From Actinostola sp. cb2023 (taxonomy: Eukaryota; Cnidaria; Anthozoa; Actiniaria; Actinostolidae): a DNA stretch of 64,000 bases. The DNA is taken from the NCBI GenBank assembly GCA_033675265.1, contig JAUJYZ010001210.1, positions 387,501 through 451,500 on the forward strand, in the 5' to 3' direction. Positions 54,540-64,000 of the stretch are shown one piece after another. Each line of letters begins with the position of its first letter. Position 1 is the stretch's first letter. The notes below the pieces were generated by a model, which had not been told where the DNA came from, did not search any database, and saw only the letters and a list, made by a program, of their open reading frames with translations. The position numbers and the translations under genes were made by a program.

Positions 54540-55672
54540 ATAGGTGTCAGATCAGATCCATGTACAGCTCCTGAATTGAGAATTATGAATAAACTAATCA
54601 AAATAAATTACCATCCAGGCTAAGCATACTGCTGAGTCGATTGTTACGCCATGCGGAAATTGAAGCTTTTTTGCATATAATAATTCATCCTGACCCTTCT
54701 CCAGACAAAATACAGAATTGAAAGATCGTCAATTATTAACTCGTTATCTATGACTTTTTGCTTTGACTCCAGTTCTACACCGCAAAACAAAACAGAACGG
54801 CAACTGAATGTCCATCGAAAATGAAATCAGCCGTTTAGATCCAATAATATCTCTTATTCCTCTCACAATTTCATTCTCCAGTCAGTACTACTATTATATA
54901 CAGTATCACGCGTGGTCGACGTTTCATGTGATCGACGTATCAGCTGTCTAACCTTCATCAGAGTGAGATCTTCAGAGTTAGCTCACTGGTCAACCACGCG
55001 ACTAATCCGTCTTCCTCGCATTGTTATGATTGCTCGATTGATAGTATTTATTTTTACAATTTTCTTACCAATTTTACAACTCCTGATCTTATCATTATAT
55101 GTGTTTTGTTTGTGTTCCTCTGTTTGTATTATTTTAAAGATCCAGACATTGAGATTTATTTTGCAGAAACAAAATCGCTTTTGAAATAGAACAGTTGATC
55201 TCTTGACAGACATGACTATTCATGGTTGGTAGGAGTTAAAAATACACACAGTACAGGGGCGACACATATAAGTGTATGTAAACTTATAATGTAAACTGCG
55301 ATGTGTACTTAGATCAAGTGTTTGTCAATCAACAAGTAGAAGTCCCCTAGCTTCTATGAATATTAAATATTGTATCCAGGAAACAAAGAACTACCTTGAA
55401 AACGTAGTCTGTACTGTGAACAATCAACTGAAAGCCATGCGTGACACATCACACAACGTGATAATTAGCAGTACTTATTCTGAATACAGCCGATAACATG
55501 ATAATGGATTTTGTTATTATATCACACATACAGCAACCAACATTGTTTTTTTTTCTCGGTACTTTCTGCAGATCGGATGAGTTATAGAGGGGGAAAGTAG
55601 ACCTAATTTGACGTTACGCCACGTGTAAAGATATGTAACAAAAACCCAAATAGATAGGGTTGAGGGCACGAT
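54540..55672. promoter_or_regulatory. Divergent intergenic region between the two TRIM-like genes
   Basis: About 1.2 kb with no recognised exon. It contains ACGCGTGGTCGACGTTTCAT near 54,908 and an imperfect inverted GGTCAACCACGCG near 54,989. It presumably holds both promoters; no core element is identified with confidence. Confidence 0.4.
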
Positions 55673-55747
55673 ATGCTAATATCAACTTCAGTTTCTCCGC
55701 GCCTCGCTGATTCAGAACCCCACCGATGCAAGCGTCGTTTTGTAGAT

Positions 55748-58496
55748 ATGGATATCAAAAGTGTTCTAGAAAACTTGGAAGAACTTCTAACGTGTCGACT
55801 TTGTTCCAACATCTTCAAGAAGCCTAAGATTACACCATGTTTACATTCATTTTGCTGTGAGTGTTTGAATGAAATTGCCAGCAGCCGGCCATATCAAGTA
55901 TTCATCGAATGCCCAGTTTGCCAGTATGAAATTAGAAAACCAGAAGGAGGTCGCTTTGACTCGCTACCATCGAGTTTCTTTTTGAATCGGCTATTAGATA
56001 TCTTCATTGCAAAGAGAAGAAGCTACTCTGACGCAAGCTGTGGTAATTGTCACAGAAACTTGCTGCTCAATTCTTTCTGCTTCAATTGCAACGTGTTCAT
56101 GTGCGAGGAGTGCTTGAGCGCACATCATGTCATTACGAGGAACAGTGGCCATAGGACCGTACCGTTAGGGAGGCTCAAGCTCAAAGATTATGAAGACGTC
56201 TTGCGAAGATCAACGTTTTGCGCCCATAAGTTTAACGAGAGAGGAATCGTGGAGTATTTTTGCTACAACTGTGATGCATGTGTTTGTCACGTTTGTAATG
56301 TTGCAATTCAACACAAACATCGAATTATCGACATCGACGTGGCTGCCAACGAGCAGAAGATGAAACTGCGGGAGGTCAACGCCAGACTTAAGACCAAACT
56401 TCAATCAGTGGAACATGGTATAAGCAATATTGAATTCAGGAGCGTCGAGGTTCAAGAGCAGATTGACTACACCAAGAACGACATTCGCTCCAAAATTGCC
56501 AACATGATTGACATTCTAAAGAAACACCAGGAAGACATGTTACAAGAGGTCGAAAGGATTCGAAAAGACAAACAAGAAAATCTGACCTTCCAACTAAGAA
56601 TGTACGAAACAATGCGCAAACAAACAAAAGGTTCCATTCAGTTTACAGAAGAGCTTATTCACAGGAACTTGAGTGAGGAGATATTGACCATCAAGAATTA
56701 TGTATTTGAACGCGCAAGAGCTATCGATGCAACTTACGTGGGGACAAACCCTGCTGAAAATGAGCGTGTTGGCTACGTGGCTAATACTAAAGTCTTTGAT
56801 GCCATCCAACAAGAGGCTCTTGGTCACATCAGCACAAGCCTTACCGAACCTGCTGTTTCTAATGCTGAAGGCAATGGTATATCAGACGTCTCTGCAGGGG
56901 AAGAGGTGTATTTCATGGTGACGACACGCAATGCGCAAGGTGATACCTATTACAGCGAAATAGATCATGTTGTAGTTGGTGTGAAATCCGATATGTGGGG
57001 AGATATCGATGCGTCAGTTAAAAATTACCAGGACGGACGTTATGAAGTAAGTTACATTCCACGTGTTCCTGGAATCCACAAAATCCAGGTGGAAGTCAGT
57101 GGAGAACACATCGAAGGAAGCCCATTCGTAGTCCATGTCAAACAACCTGTATTGACTCCTGTCAAGTCATTTGGATCCCATGGTAAAAACACTGGCAACT
57201 TTCTACAACCGCACGGTGTTGCGGGTAATACGATTGGTCAGATCGTGGTTTCAGACAGCTTAAAGCATCAAATACAGGTGTATACCTCCGATGGGACCCA
57301 TATGCTTGACTTTGGAGATGAAGGAACTGAAGATGGGAAGTTCATGCATCCCATGTCAATTGCATTTGATAAGTCAGAGCACTACATCTTTGCAACTGAC
57401 AGTGACAACAACAGAATTCAAGTATTTGATATCAAATCAGGAAGGTAAATTATAATTGCATGTGCATTGATGAGATTTCATGTGTATGTTTAATACACTG
57501 GATGCATGCATATACACCAATTTCAATTGTTATTCCCCCCGAAAAGGGTGAAAGGAAGCGACCCTGAAGGATCATGGGGGTTTCTATTTGCAGCCATATT
57601 CTTCATGACCGTCTTGTACTAAACAAGAAAATTACGGTTAAGCAAATTCAAGTGACATTCAAAATGAGATGGCCAAATGTTTTTGTCGAAATGTCAGGGA
57701 ATTTGGGTAGAAAGACATGGTAAACAGTATCTCCCATGATTCTCTGGGGTCGCACCTTTGTGAGTCAACCTACATGTAGGGTGATTAACTTAATTGAATT
57801 AGGTGTATACATGTGTACAGAAGACAATTTACAAATATGTACTCTGATAACAATTATTATTGATTTTATCTTTACAGGTTTGTGAGAAAGTTTGGGACAG
57901 AAGGAAATGGTCCAGGCCAGTTCAATGGGCCATGCGGTGTTTCTGTAGATGGAACTGATCGTGTGATTGTAACTGACTGGAACAACAACAGGATACAAGT
58001 GTTCAATAATGAAGGCAAGTTTTTATTCAAGTTTGGAGACAAGGGTAGTGAGAGGCTGGTCCATCCAAGGTGTGCAGTCTACCATGAATCTGACAACTCT
58101 TTTATTGTTTCTGACACTGGTAACAATATTCTCAAAGTATTTGATCAAGATGGAAAGTTCTCCCATGTGATAGGAAAACCAGGGAGAAAGCGTGGTGAGT
58201 TATGTGGCCCCAGAGGACTTGCCATAGATAAGGATGATAATGTAGTAGTATGTGATTTTGAAAACCACAGACTTCAATTCTTCAAAATTGATGGTAATGT
58301 TCTTAATTCATTTGGTACACGAGGAAAGGGAATTGGCCAGTTTGCATTCCCTTTAAGCATCTCCATTACTGGAGGAACAAGGGTGGTTGTAAGTGATTGG
58401 GGGAATAATAGAATCCAAATATTTAAATCTAGAGACGACAATGCCTCACCCACATTTAGATATAGTATCCCAAGTATAAGTAGGATAAGTTCATGA
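55748..58496 (+). CDS. RING-B-box-coiled coil-filamin-NHL protein (TRIM2/3/71-like), two exons
   Basis: Exons 55748-57444 (donor GTAAAT) and 57878-58496 (acceptor TTTACAG), joined through a split codon: 771 residues to TGA 58494. An in-frame Met at 55,674 region would add 25 residues; I prefer 55748 because it aligns with the paralogue's N-terminus. RING ligands are C16, C19, C31, H33, C36, C39, C55, C58. Two B-boxes, a coiled coil, a filamin domain (ending VSGEHIEGSPFVVHVKQ) and six NHL repeats follow (ATDSDNNRIQVF, VTDWNNNRIQVF, VSDTGNNILKVF, VCDFENHRLQFF, VSDWGNNRIQIF). The intron cuts between the second and third NHL repeats. Confidence 0.92.
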
Positions 58497-58654
58497 ACAT
58501 CTAGGCCATTACTTGAAATCCAAGCTTGAATTTGTATCTAAAGTTTGCATAATAGTTATTATTGGATAGACATTTTTTAAAGTAAATAAACAATTGACAT
58601 GCATGCTAAAGTATAGTTTGGTTATGTAATAAAAACCAATGAGGCATCACTTTA

Positions 58655-58790
58655 AAATTAACATGACGGACAGTATGAAGTAAGTTACATACTTTCCATG
58701 GGATAATTCCTGGAATCCACAAATTGCACATGTATGGAAGTCAGTGGAGAAATGACTCTAATCAAACCCCTTTTGAGAAACATGCATTTA
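58655..58790 (+). pseudogene. Fragment of the filamin domain of the preceding gene
   Basis: GACGGACAGTATGAAGTAAG, CCTGGAATCCACAAA and GGAAGTCAGTGGAGAA track 57,033-57,110 of the gene above in order, with substitutions and small indels that break the frame. It lies 160 bp beyond the stop codon. A partial tandem duplication that has decayed. Confidence 0.72.
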
Positions 58791-58907
58791 CAATATTAAT
58801 TGCATATATATACAAGTACAATAATTGTACTGGATGTATTGTAATACATGTACCGTATTTCCTCCAATAAATGCCCAGCCTCCAATAAATGCCTCCCTCC
58901 AATAAAA

Positions 58908-59095
58908 CGCCCCCCCCCCCCCCCCCCCACCAACACCACACCGTCGCCACACCCCCTCTACCCCACCTCCCACACCCCGTGTCCCCCCATTCCCCCCTTA
59001 ATCCCCCCCCCTCCCACCCCCCTACCCCCTCCAATCTTCCCCGTAGCTATATCCCCCATTACCCCCTACCACTCCCCCACTCCACAACTGCATGA
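58908..59095 (+). repeat. C-rich low-complexity tract with poly(C)
   Basis: About 20 consecutive C then CCCC/CACC-rich sequence. The proline-rich and glycine-rich open frames are artefacts. A separate G14 run lies near 59,375-59,389. Confidence 0.85.
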
Positions 59096-59574
59096 GTTTC
59101 ATATTGATTAGATTAACAAGATTATTACATGTATAAATATAGAGATGTATGTACCACTTAATATAGAGTTATGTACAACCCAGACAATTCAAGATGGCTG
59201 AAACAATAATTATATCTGTGAAACAGTACTTAGTGAATTTGTATTGTTTCACGGATGTATTGTTTGCACTCTACATGTACATGCATGTATAATATTGTAG
59301 CAATAAATTGGTTCAAATTAAACTGACAATGAAAATCCAACTGTATTAGGTTGCATTCATTATGTACAATAGTAGGGGGGGGGGGGGGGCAGGTGTTTGT
59401 TAGATACTAATAATTATTTTAAAGTCCCCTCACTCAATAGTAAAAACAATTAGTACCACCCCCTCCAGGTTCTAAACAATTCAGGCCCCACCCCCGCGGC
59501 CACCACATAATGAATATCTGCGATATAAGGGATTGAGCAATAGCAGTTATAAGTTATTATTAGTGGACTTGCAC

Positions 59575-59985
59575 TAAGAGGTCACTTGACCTCATTCCCT
59601 TAAATCAAGCAGCATGAGTGTCAAAATGAACTACAGAAATGAAAAGAGCAACTCAAAATTAAGAAAAGGGTGAAGTTTCAGCACATAGTGTCTAACATAG
59701 GAGAAATGACATTATAAAAATATAATCGAACGCTTTCTAAGATATGTTGTTTGGAAAATGCATTGGATGGCAAGAGCTTGCAATCCTGCATATTTTCCTG
59801 CATGTATAATACAATTAAATCCTAATAAAAATTGTGATTTTAATTTTAATATCATTTCTCCTGTGTCAGACATTATGAGCTGACTTCACCCTTTCACTAT
59901 TATTTCAAGCTGCACTTTTCATTTCTGTCGTTCATTTTGACACTGCATGCTGCTTGATTTAAGGGGGTGGGGTCATGTGACCTCT
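59575..59985. mobile_element. ~410 bp foldback MITE
   Basis: The arms begin AAGAGGTCACNTGACC and include CCCTTAAATCAAGCAGCATG and CAAAATGAAC. About 150 bp are inverted around the centre near 59,770. Confidence 0.75.
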
Positions 59986-60462
59986 TGATATATCTTCACA
60001 CGTAAAAGAGGAAATCAGAAAATACACTCAGCAAATTATTTACAATTCTCAAGCTATGGTTTTGTTTTCTGCCCTGTTTACTTGTTTGGCCCCTAAAAAT
60101 TCCCCTGCTGACTTTTCGGCAGGGAGCCTAAGAATGTAAATCTAGGTTGAAAGAATGGTACCTAGTGATGGCATATTAAATGCACGTGTCGTCGGTTACC
60201 CCCTGGGGGGTACCCTGGGCAAATATAGGTTTGCATGGGGACTTTTACGGAGGTTTGAATACATATTTTTCCCTTGGAGGAGGGGGTAATTAAGGGAGCT
60301 TTTGTTGGACAGGACTGTTTCGGAGAACTTGCGTGACAACACTAAAACTGGCTGCCATTAGGAGACTACTCTAGAGGAAATTATTAAACAAGTTCCACAG
60401 GCCATTTTGCAAATTAAGTCCTCTCCCTTGCTCGAAGTCCGAAGTGCATAATGTTATGAAAA

Positions 60463-60502
60463 TAGGTGCATAATGTTATGAAAATAGGTGCATAATGTTA
60501 TG
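60463..60502 (+). repeat. Three short tandem units of GCATAATGTTATGAAAATAG
   Basis: Two complete copies and part of a third, 22 bp period. Confidence 0.8.
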
Positions 60503-60983
60503 GTCGAGTCCATTCGAGGGTATTCGTATTGCCCAACAACAGCCACTTCTAGCATACCTTTAATAGTATACTTGAAAGCATTAACCTTTGTGCTTCGTCT
60601 ATGTCGTTTTCAAAGTCAGGCCAGTTTCTTGAACATCATTAACCAGTGGTGGTACGTACTTCCGCAGGCCGTTGTATCGAAGGCTCATCAACGAAGATCT
60701 TCCTAAAACCTTGCGTGCATGATGAAACTAAAGGCGCGGATCCGACTGATCGTTGATCAACACTGTTAGTCGTCCGTTAGTCGACTCTTAGTCAGTGCCA
60801 CACCATAACTGCACTACCCGGGGGAAGCTTGGTCTGGATTCTGATAGGGGTGTCCCGCTGGAGTCCCTGTCTGAGACAGCGATATCTTGAAAATTCATAC
60901 CCTGTCAGGGGGAAGTATTAATTTTCACCTGACCCTGTTCACGTCATATCGGTAAAAAGTGGACCCTATATATGAGTATCTAA

Positions 60984-61223
60984 TACCCCGTTCACACCAA
61001 GGCTTAAACATGGTTTAAGGTGGTTTAACTAAACGGGTTTAGGAAATTATCTACAAACGCCATGCAACCTTTGAGGTTTGGCACAAAACTGCTGGTAAAC
61101 TGTCCTTTCTGTTGCACAGTAGAAATTCCAGGTAGTTTGATTCTTGTGAAATCAAATGCCCTCGAATTAGAGAAACGAGAATAAACTCAGTTTAACTAAA
61201 CAAGGTTTGGTGTGAACGGGGTA
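60984..61223. mobile_element. 240 bp MITE with TAA target duplication
   Basis: TIRs start TACCCCGTTCACACCAA, with an inner inverted block AGTTTAACTAAAC. TAA lies on both sides (60,981-60,983 and 61,224-61,226). Duplication of TWA fits PIF/Harbinger. Confidence 0.78.
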
Positions 61224-61264
61224 TAAGACTCGAGGGAAATTCTATACCCTATTTTAGATTGAAG

Positions 61265-61520
61265 AAATAGAACTGACGAGCGCGTGTGCTATGTGCAGAT
61301 TTATAGCACGCGGGGACTGGTCCCCAAGTGCTATAAATCTGCACATAGCACAGCGGACAAGTTTTCTATTTCTTTTATAAAATACAATTATGAATTTACG
61401 GCAAGTTTTCAATTTTGTTCGTTACAAAAATGTCTGAATATCTGCGCGCGCGTGCTGTGTGCTCTCATAAAGCACGCGGAATACGCATCCTTTGGCCAAT
61501 CAGAGCGCGCGTTATATCAT
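61265..61520. repeat. Foldback pieces with GCGCGC-rich motifs
   Basis: A hairpin with arms TGTGCAGATTTATAGCAC lies at 61,290-61,345, followed by CCAATCAGAGCGCGCGTTAT at 61,496. These look like parts of one MITE family seen also at 44.0 and 51.8 kb. Confidence 0.55.
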
Positions 61521-61637
61521 AGTTATTTTATAACGACAGTTATCGGCAACTTAGTACTAGGATCAAAACCTCAAAAACCATAACCCTATCCAACGGCACA
61601 TACCCGTATAGCAAATGTATGGGAGTAAATTTCTCCC

Positions 61638-61668
61638 CTCCCCCCCCCCCCCCCCCCCCCCCCCCCCC
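61638..61668 (+). repeat. Poly(C) tract, about 30 nt
   Basis: It adjoins the left edge of the 29 bp satellite. Confidence 0.9.
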
Positions 61669-61689
61669 TATACCCCTCCCCCCGTAACT

Positions 61690-63197
61690 GCGCTATTAGT
61701 CAGTACTACATTGCAACTGCGCTGTTAGTCAGTGCCACATCGTAACTGCGCTGTTAGTCAGTGCCACATCGTAACTGCGCTGTTATTCAGTGCCACATCG
61801 TAACTGCGCTGTTATTCAGTGCCACATCGTAACTGCGCTGTTAGTCAGTGCCACATCGTAACTGCGCTGTTATTCAGTGCCACATCGTAACTGCGCTGTT
61901 AGTCAGTGCCACATCGTAACTGCACTGTTAGTCAGTGCCACATCGTAACTGCGCTGTTAGTCAGTGCCACATCGTAACTGCGCTGTTAGTCAGTGCCACA
62001 TCGTAACTGCGCTGTTATTCAGTGCCACATCGTAACTGCGCTGCGCTGTTAGTCAGTGCCTCATCGTAACTGCGCTGTTAGTCAGTGCCACATCGTAACT
62101 GCGCTGTTAGTCAGTGCCATATCGTAACTGCGCTGTTAGTCAGTGCCATATCGTAACTGCGCTGCGCTGTTAGTCAGTGCCTCATCGTAACTGCGCTGTT
62201 AGTCAGTACCACATCGTAACTGCGCTGTTAGTCAGTGCCACATCGTAACTGCGCTGTTATTCAGTGCCACATCATAACTGCGCTGCGCTGTTAGTCAGTG
62301 CCTCATCGTAACTGCGCTGTTAGTCAGTGCCACAGTCGTAACTGCACCGTTAGTCAGTGCCACATCGTAACTGCGTTGCGCTGTTAGTCAGTACCACATC
62401 GTAACTGCGCTGCACTGTCAGTCAGTGCCACATCGTAACTGCACTGTTAGTCAGTGCCACATCGTAACTGCGCTGTTAGTCAGTACCACATCGTAACTGC
62501 ACTGTTAGTCAGTGCCACATCGTAACTGCGCTGTTATTCAGTGCCACATCGTAACTGCGCTGCGCTGTTAGTCAGTGCCACATCGTAACTGCGCTGTTAG
62601 TCAGTGCCACAGTCGTAACTGCACCGTTAGTCAGTGCCACATCGTAACTGCGCTGCGCTGTTAGTCAGTACCACATCGTAACTGCGCTGCACTGTCAGTC
62701 AGTGCCACATCGTAACTGCGCTGTTAGTCAGTGCCACATCGTAACTGCGCTGTTAGAGTCGATTTCGTATGACTGTGAAAAACCACGGCGCGCGGCACGG
62801 TACGGTCACGGCACGGATTCATTCGAAATCCTAAATCATCACGGTCACGGCACGGCACGTCCGTGCCGTAAGTTTTTCACAGTCATACGAAATTTGCTCT
62901 AGTCAGTGCGTAACTGCGCTGTTAGTCAGTGCCACATCGTATAACCGCGCTGTTAGTCAGTGCCACATCGTAACTGCGCTGTTAGTCAGTGCCACATCGT
63001 AACTGCGCTGTTAGTCAGTGCCACATCGTACCTGCGCTGTTAGTCAGTGCCACATCGTAACTGCGCTGTTAGTCAGTGCCACATCGTACCTGCACTGTTA
63101 GTCAGTGCCACATCGTAACTGCACTGTTAGTCAGTGCCACATCGTAACTGCACTGTTAGTCAGTGACACATCGTAACTGCGCTGTTAGTCAGTGACC
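61690..63197 (+). repeat. 29 bp satellite array, about 45-50 copies
   Basis: The unit contains CAGTGCCACATCGTAACTGC and then GCTGTTAGT. Variants include GTTATTCAG, insertion of a second GCTGC before GCTGTTAG, and CATATCG. A lone diverged copy sits at 60,785-60,815. One insertion (62,756-62,899) interrupts it. Confidence 0.96.
62756..62899. mobile_element. 144 bp TIR element inserted into the satellite, TA duplication
   Basis: Ends GAGTCGATTTCGTATGACTG and the complement of GAGCAAATTTCGTATGACTG. The inner part has CACGGCACGG repeats. TA at 62,754-62,755 and 62,900-62,901 reconstitutes the satellite unit when one copy is removed. No coding capacity. Confidence 0.82.
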
Positions 63198-63743
63198 ATA
63201 TGGGTGGTACATGTAGTCACTGTCATACGGTAATTGGGCAGTAAGGCTGCATGTGTCATGTCCTTTAAACAGTACAAGCATCACTTGATCATGAAATCAT
63301 TTAATATGTTACCACAAAACAGCTACACTCGAGTCAAACTGTATGTGTAGCGCATGATGAGCTCAAAGGGAAATATTTTTAGTCAGTGTCATTGCTGGAC
63401 AATAAAACCAAAGAAAATTAAATAAGACCAATGTTATGGTCTCTTGATAAGACTCGGCCATGGCATATAGAAACTTGCGATACGCAGTCACGCATAATTA
63501 ATAAAACATATCGTAGTTAACTATGAACATGTAGAACATTGATGTGTACAAAGTCGACTCGGGTACATCTGAAAACACGTTGTTTTTTTACCTTAGTTTT
63601 AAGCGCATATATTAGTCCATTGTAGTATGGTCTAAATATAAATCACACTCGATTGATTTAGTTAATTAATTTTCCCAATTCCATTCACTGTGTATCATAG
63701 TTACATTGAAAACGTCCAAAAGATAGAAAACTAGTTAAAAACT
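63198..63743. other. Downstream region of the edge gene, no other gene seen
   Basis: AT-rich sequence with no recognised exon; it probably includes the 3' UTR of the minus-strand gene that ends at 63,744. Confidence 0.4.
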
Positions 63744-64000
63744 TTAATTTTTATCAAGATGAGAGTCAGATTGATAAACATGTGTTTCGATCATTTCGTC
63801 GATTTCTCTGTGTTCAACTGTAACTTCGTGAACATGTGACTTTCTATCGCGACGCTGTTTCAGCTTCACTGATACAAATGCACAAAACGCAAAAAGAACA
63901 ATTGAACCACCAACCAAACCGACAGCTGTCGGTACGTTTCCTAATTCATTCTCTTCTCCTTCAAGGCCTGCAACCTCAGGCTCACTTGCAGTGGTAGTAG
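63744..64000 (-). CDS. C-terminal exon of a single-pass membrane protein, partial
   Basis: Minus-strand reading enters from the window edge and ends at TAA 63,744-63,746, about 85 codons. A Thr/Glu-rich stalk (ASEPEVAGLEGEENELG) precedes a membrane helix (AVGLVGGSIVLFAFCAFVSV), a basic stop-transfer KLKQRRDRK and a ~40-residue cytoplasmic tail rich in His, Glu and Asp. The topology suggests a type I receptor or adhesion protein. The ectodomain is outside the window, so the family is unknown. Confidence 0.68.
   Translation of the reverse strand, partial: TTTASEPEVAGLEGEENELGNVPTAVGLVGGSIVLFAFCAFVSVKLKQRRDRKSHVHEVTVEHREIDEMIETHVYQSDSHLDKN

Noticed and set aside
61690..63197. CRISPR-like array (29 bp repeats)
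   Set aside because: Units are directly contiguous with no spacers and the host is eukaryotic; this is a satellite.

Overview
This is a 64 kb eukaryotic window, about 37% GC by eye, with multi-exon genes, canonical GT-AG introns and very dense transposon debris. The gene content (a REJ/GPS/PLAT polycystin-1-like protein, RING/B-box/filamin/NHL proteins of the TRIM2/3/71 type, a HECT-like protein with a SAM-like N-terminus) and the repeat types suggest an anthozoan cnidarian (stony coral or sea anemone). That assignment is inference; no species marker is present.

Layout. 0.6-1.2 kb: a short TIR element holding a remnant of a transposase N-terminus. 1.5-17.6 kb (+): eleven phase-compatible exons of a polycystin-1-like gene, 5' end outside the window, with MITEs in most introns. 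17.6-25.6 kb: no gene seen; foldback elements, MITEs and trinucleotide arrays. 25.65-38.88 kb: a 13.2 kb unit with perfect terminal inverted repeats. It carries an intact DDE transposase/integrase (+) near its left end and a HECT-domain gene (-) whose first coding exon lies beside its right end. The HECT gene has been split by a recent Ty3/gypsy retrotransposon (identical 187 bp LTRs, 5 bp target duplication) and its large intron holds a TTAA-flanked piggyBac-like element. 39-52 kb: repeats, including a 0.5 kb (TTTTC)n tract, a ~43 bp minisatellite, a decayed DIRS-like tyrosine-recombinase retroelement (zinc knuckle, RNase H and recombinase fragments) and a TTAA-flanked element. 52.2-58.5 kb: two divergent paralogous RING-B-box-filamin-NHL genes, one intronless, one with an intron inside its NHL domain. 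58.6-63.2 kb: a duplicated filamin fragment, foldbacks, MITEs and a 29 bp satellite array interrupted by one small TIR element. 63.7-64.0 kb (-): the last exon of a single-pass membrane protein, running off the window.

The most interesting object is the 13.2 kb unit. The same TIR start (TAYGGAG) and the same subterminal GGTCGAG/GGACG minisatellite design recur in the 568 bp element at 0.6 kb, which also keeps a transposase N-terminal fragment. This indicates one transposon family with autonomous and deletion-derivative members. The HECT gene lies inside the same ends and converges on the transposase, so it may be transposon cargo or a transposon-encoded gene.
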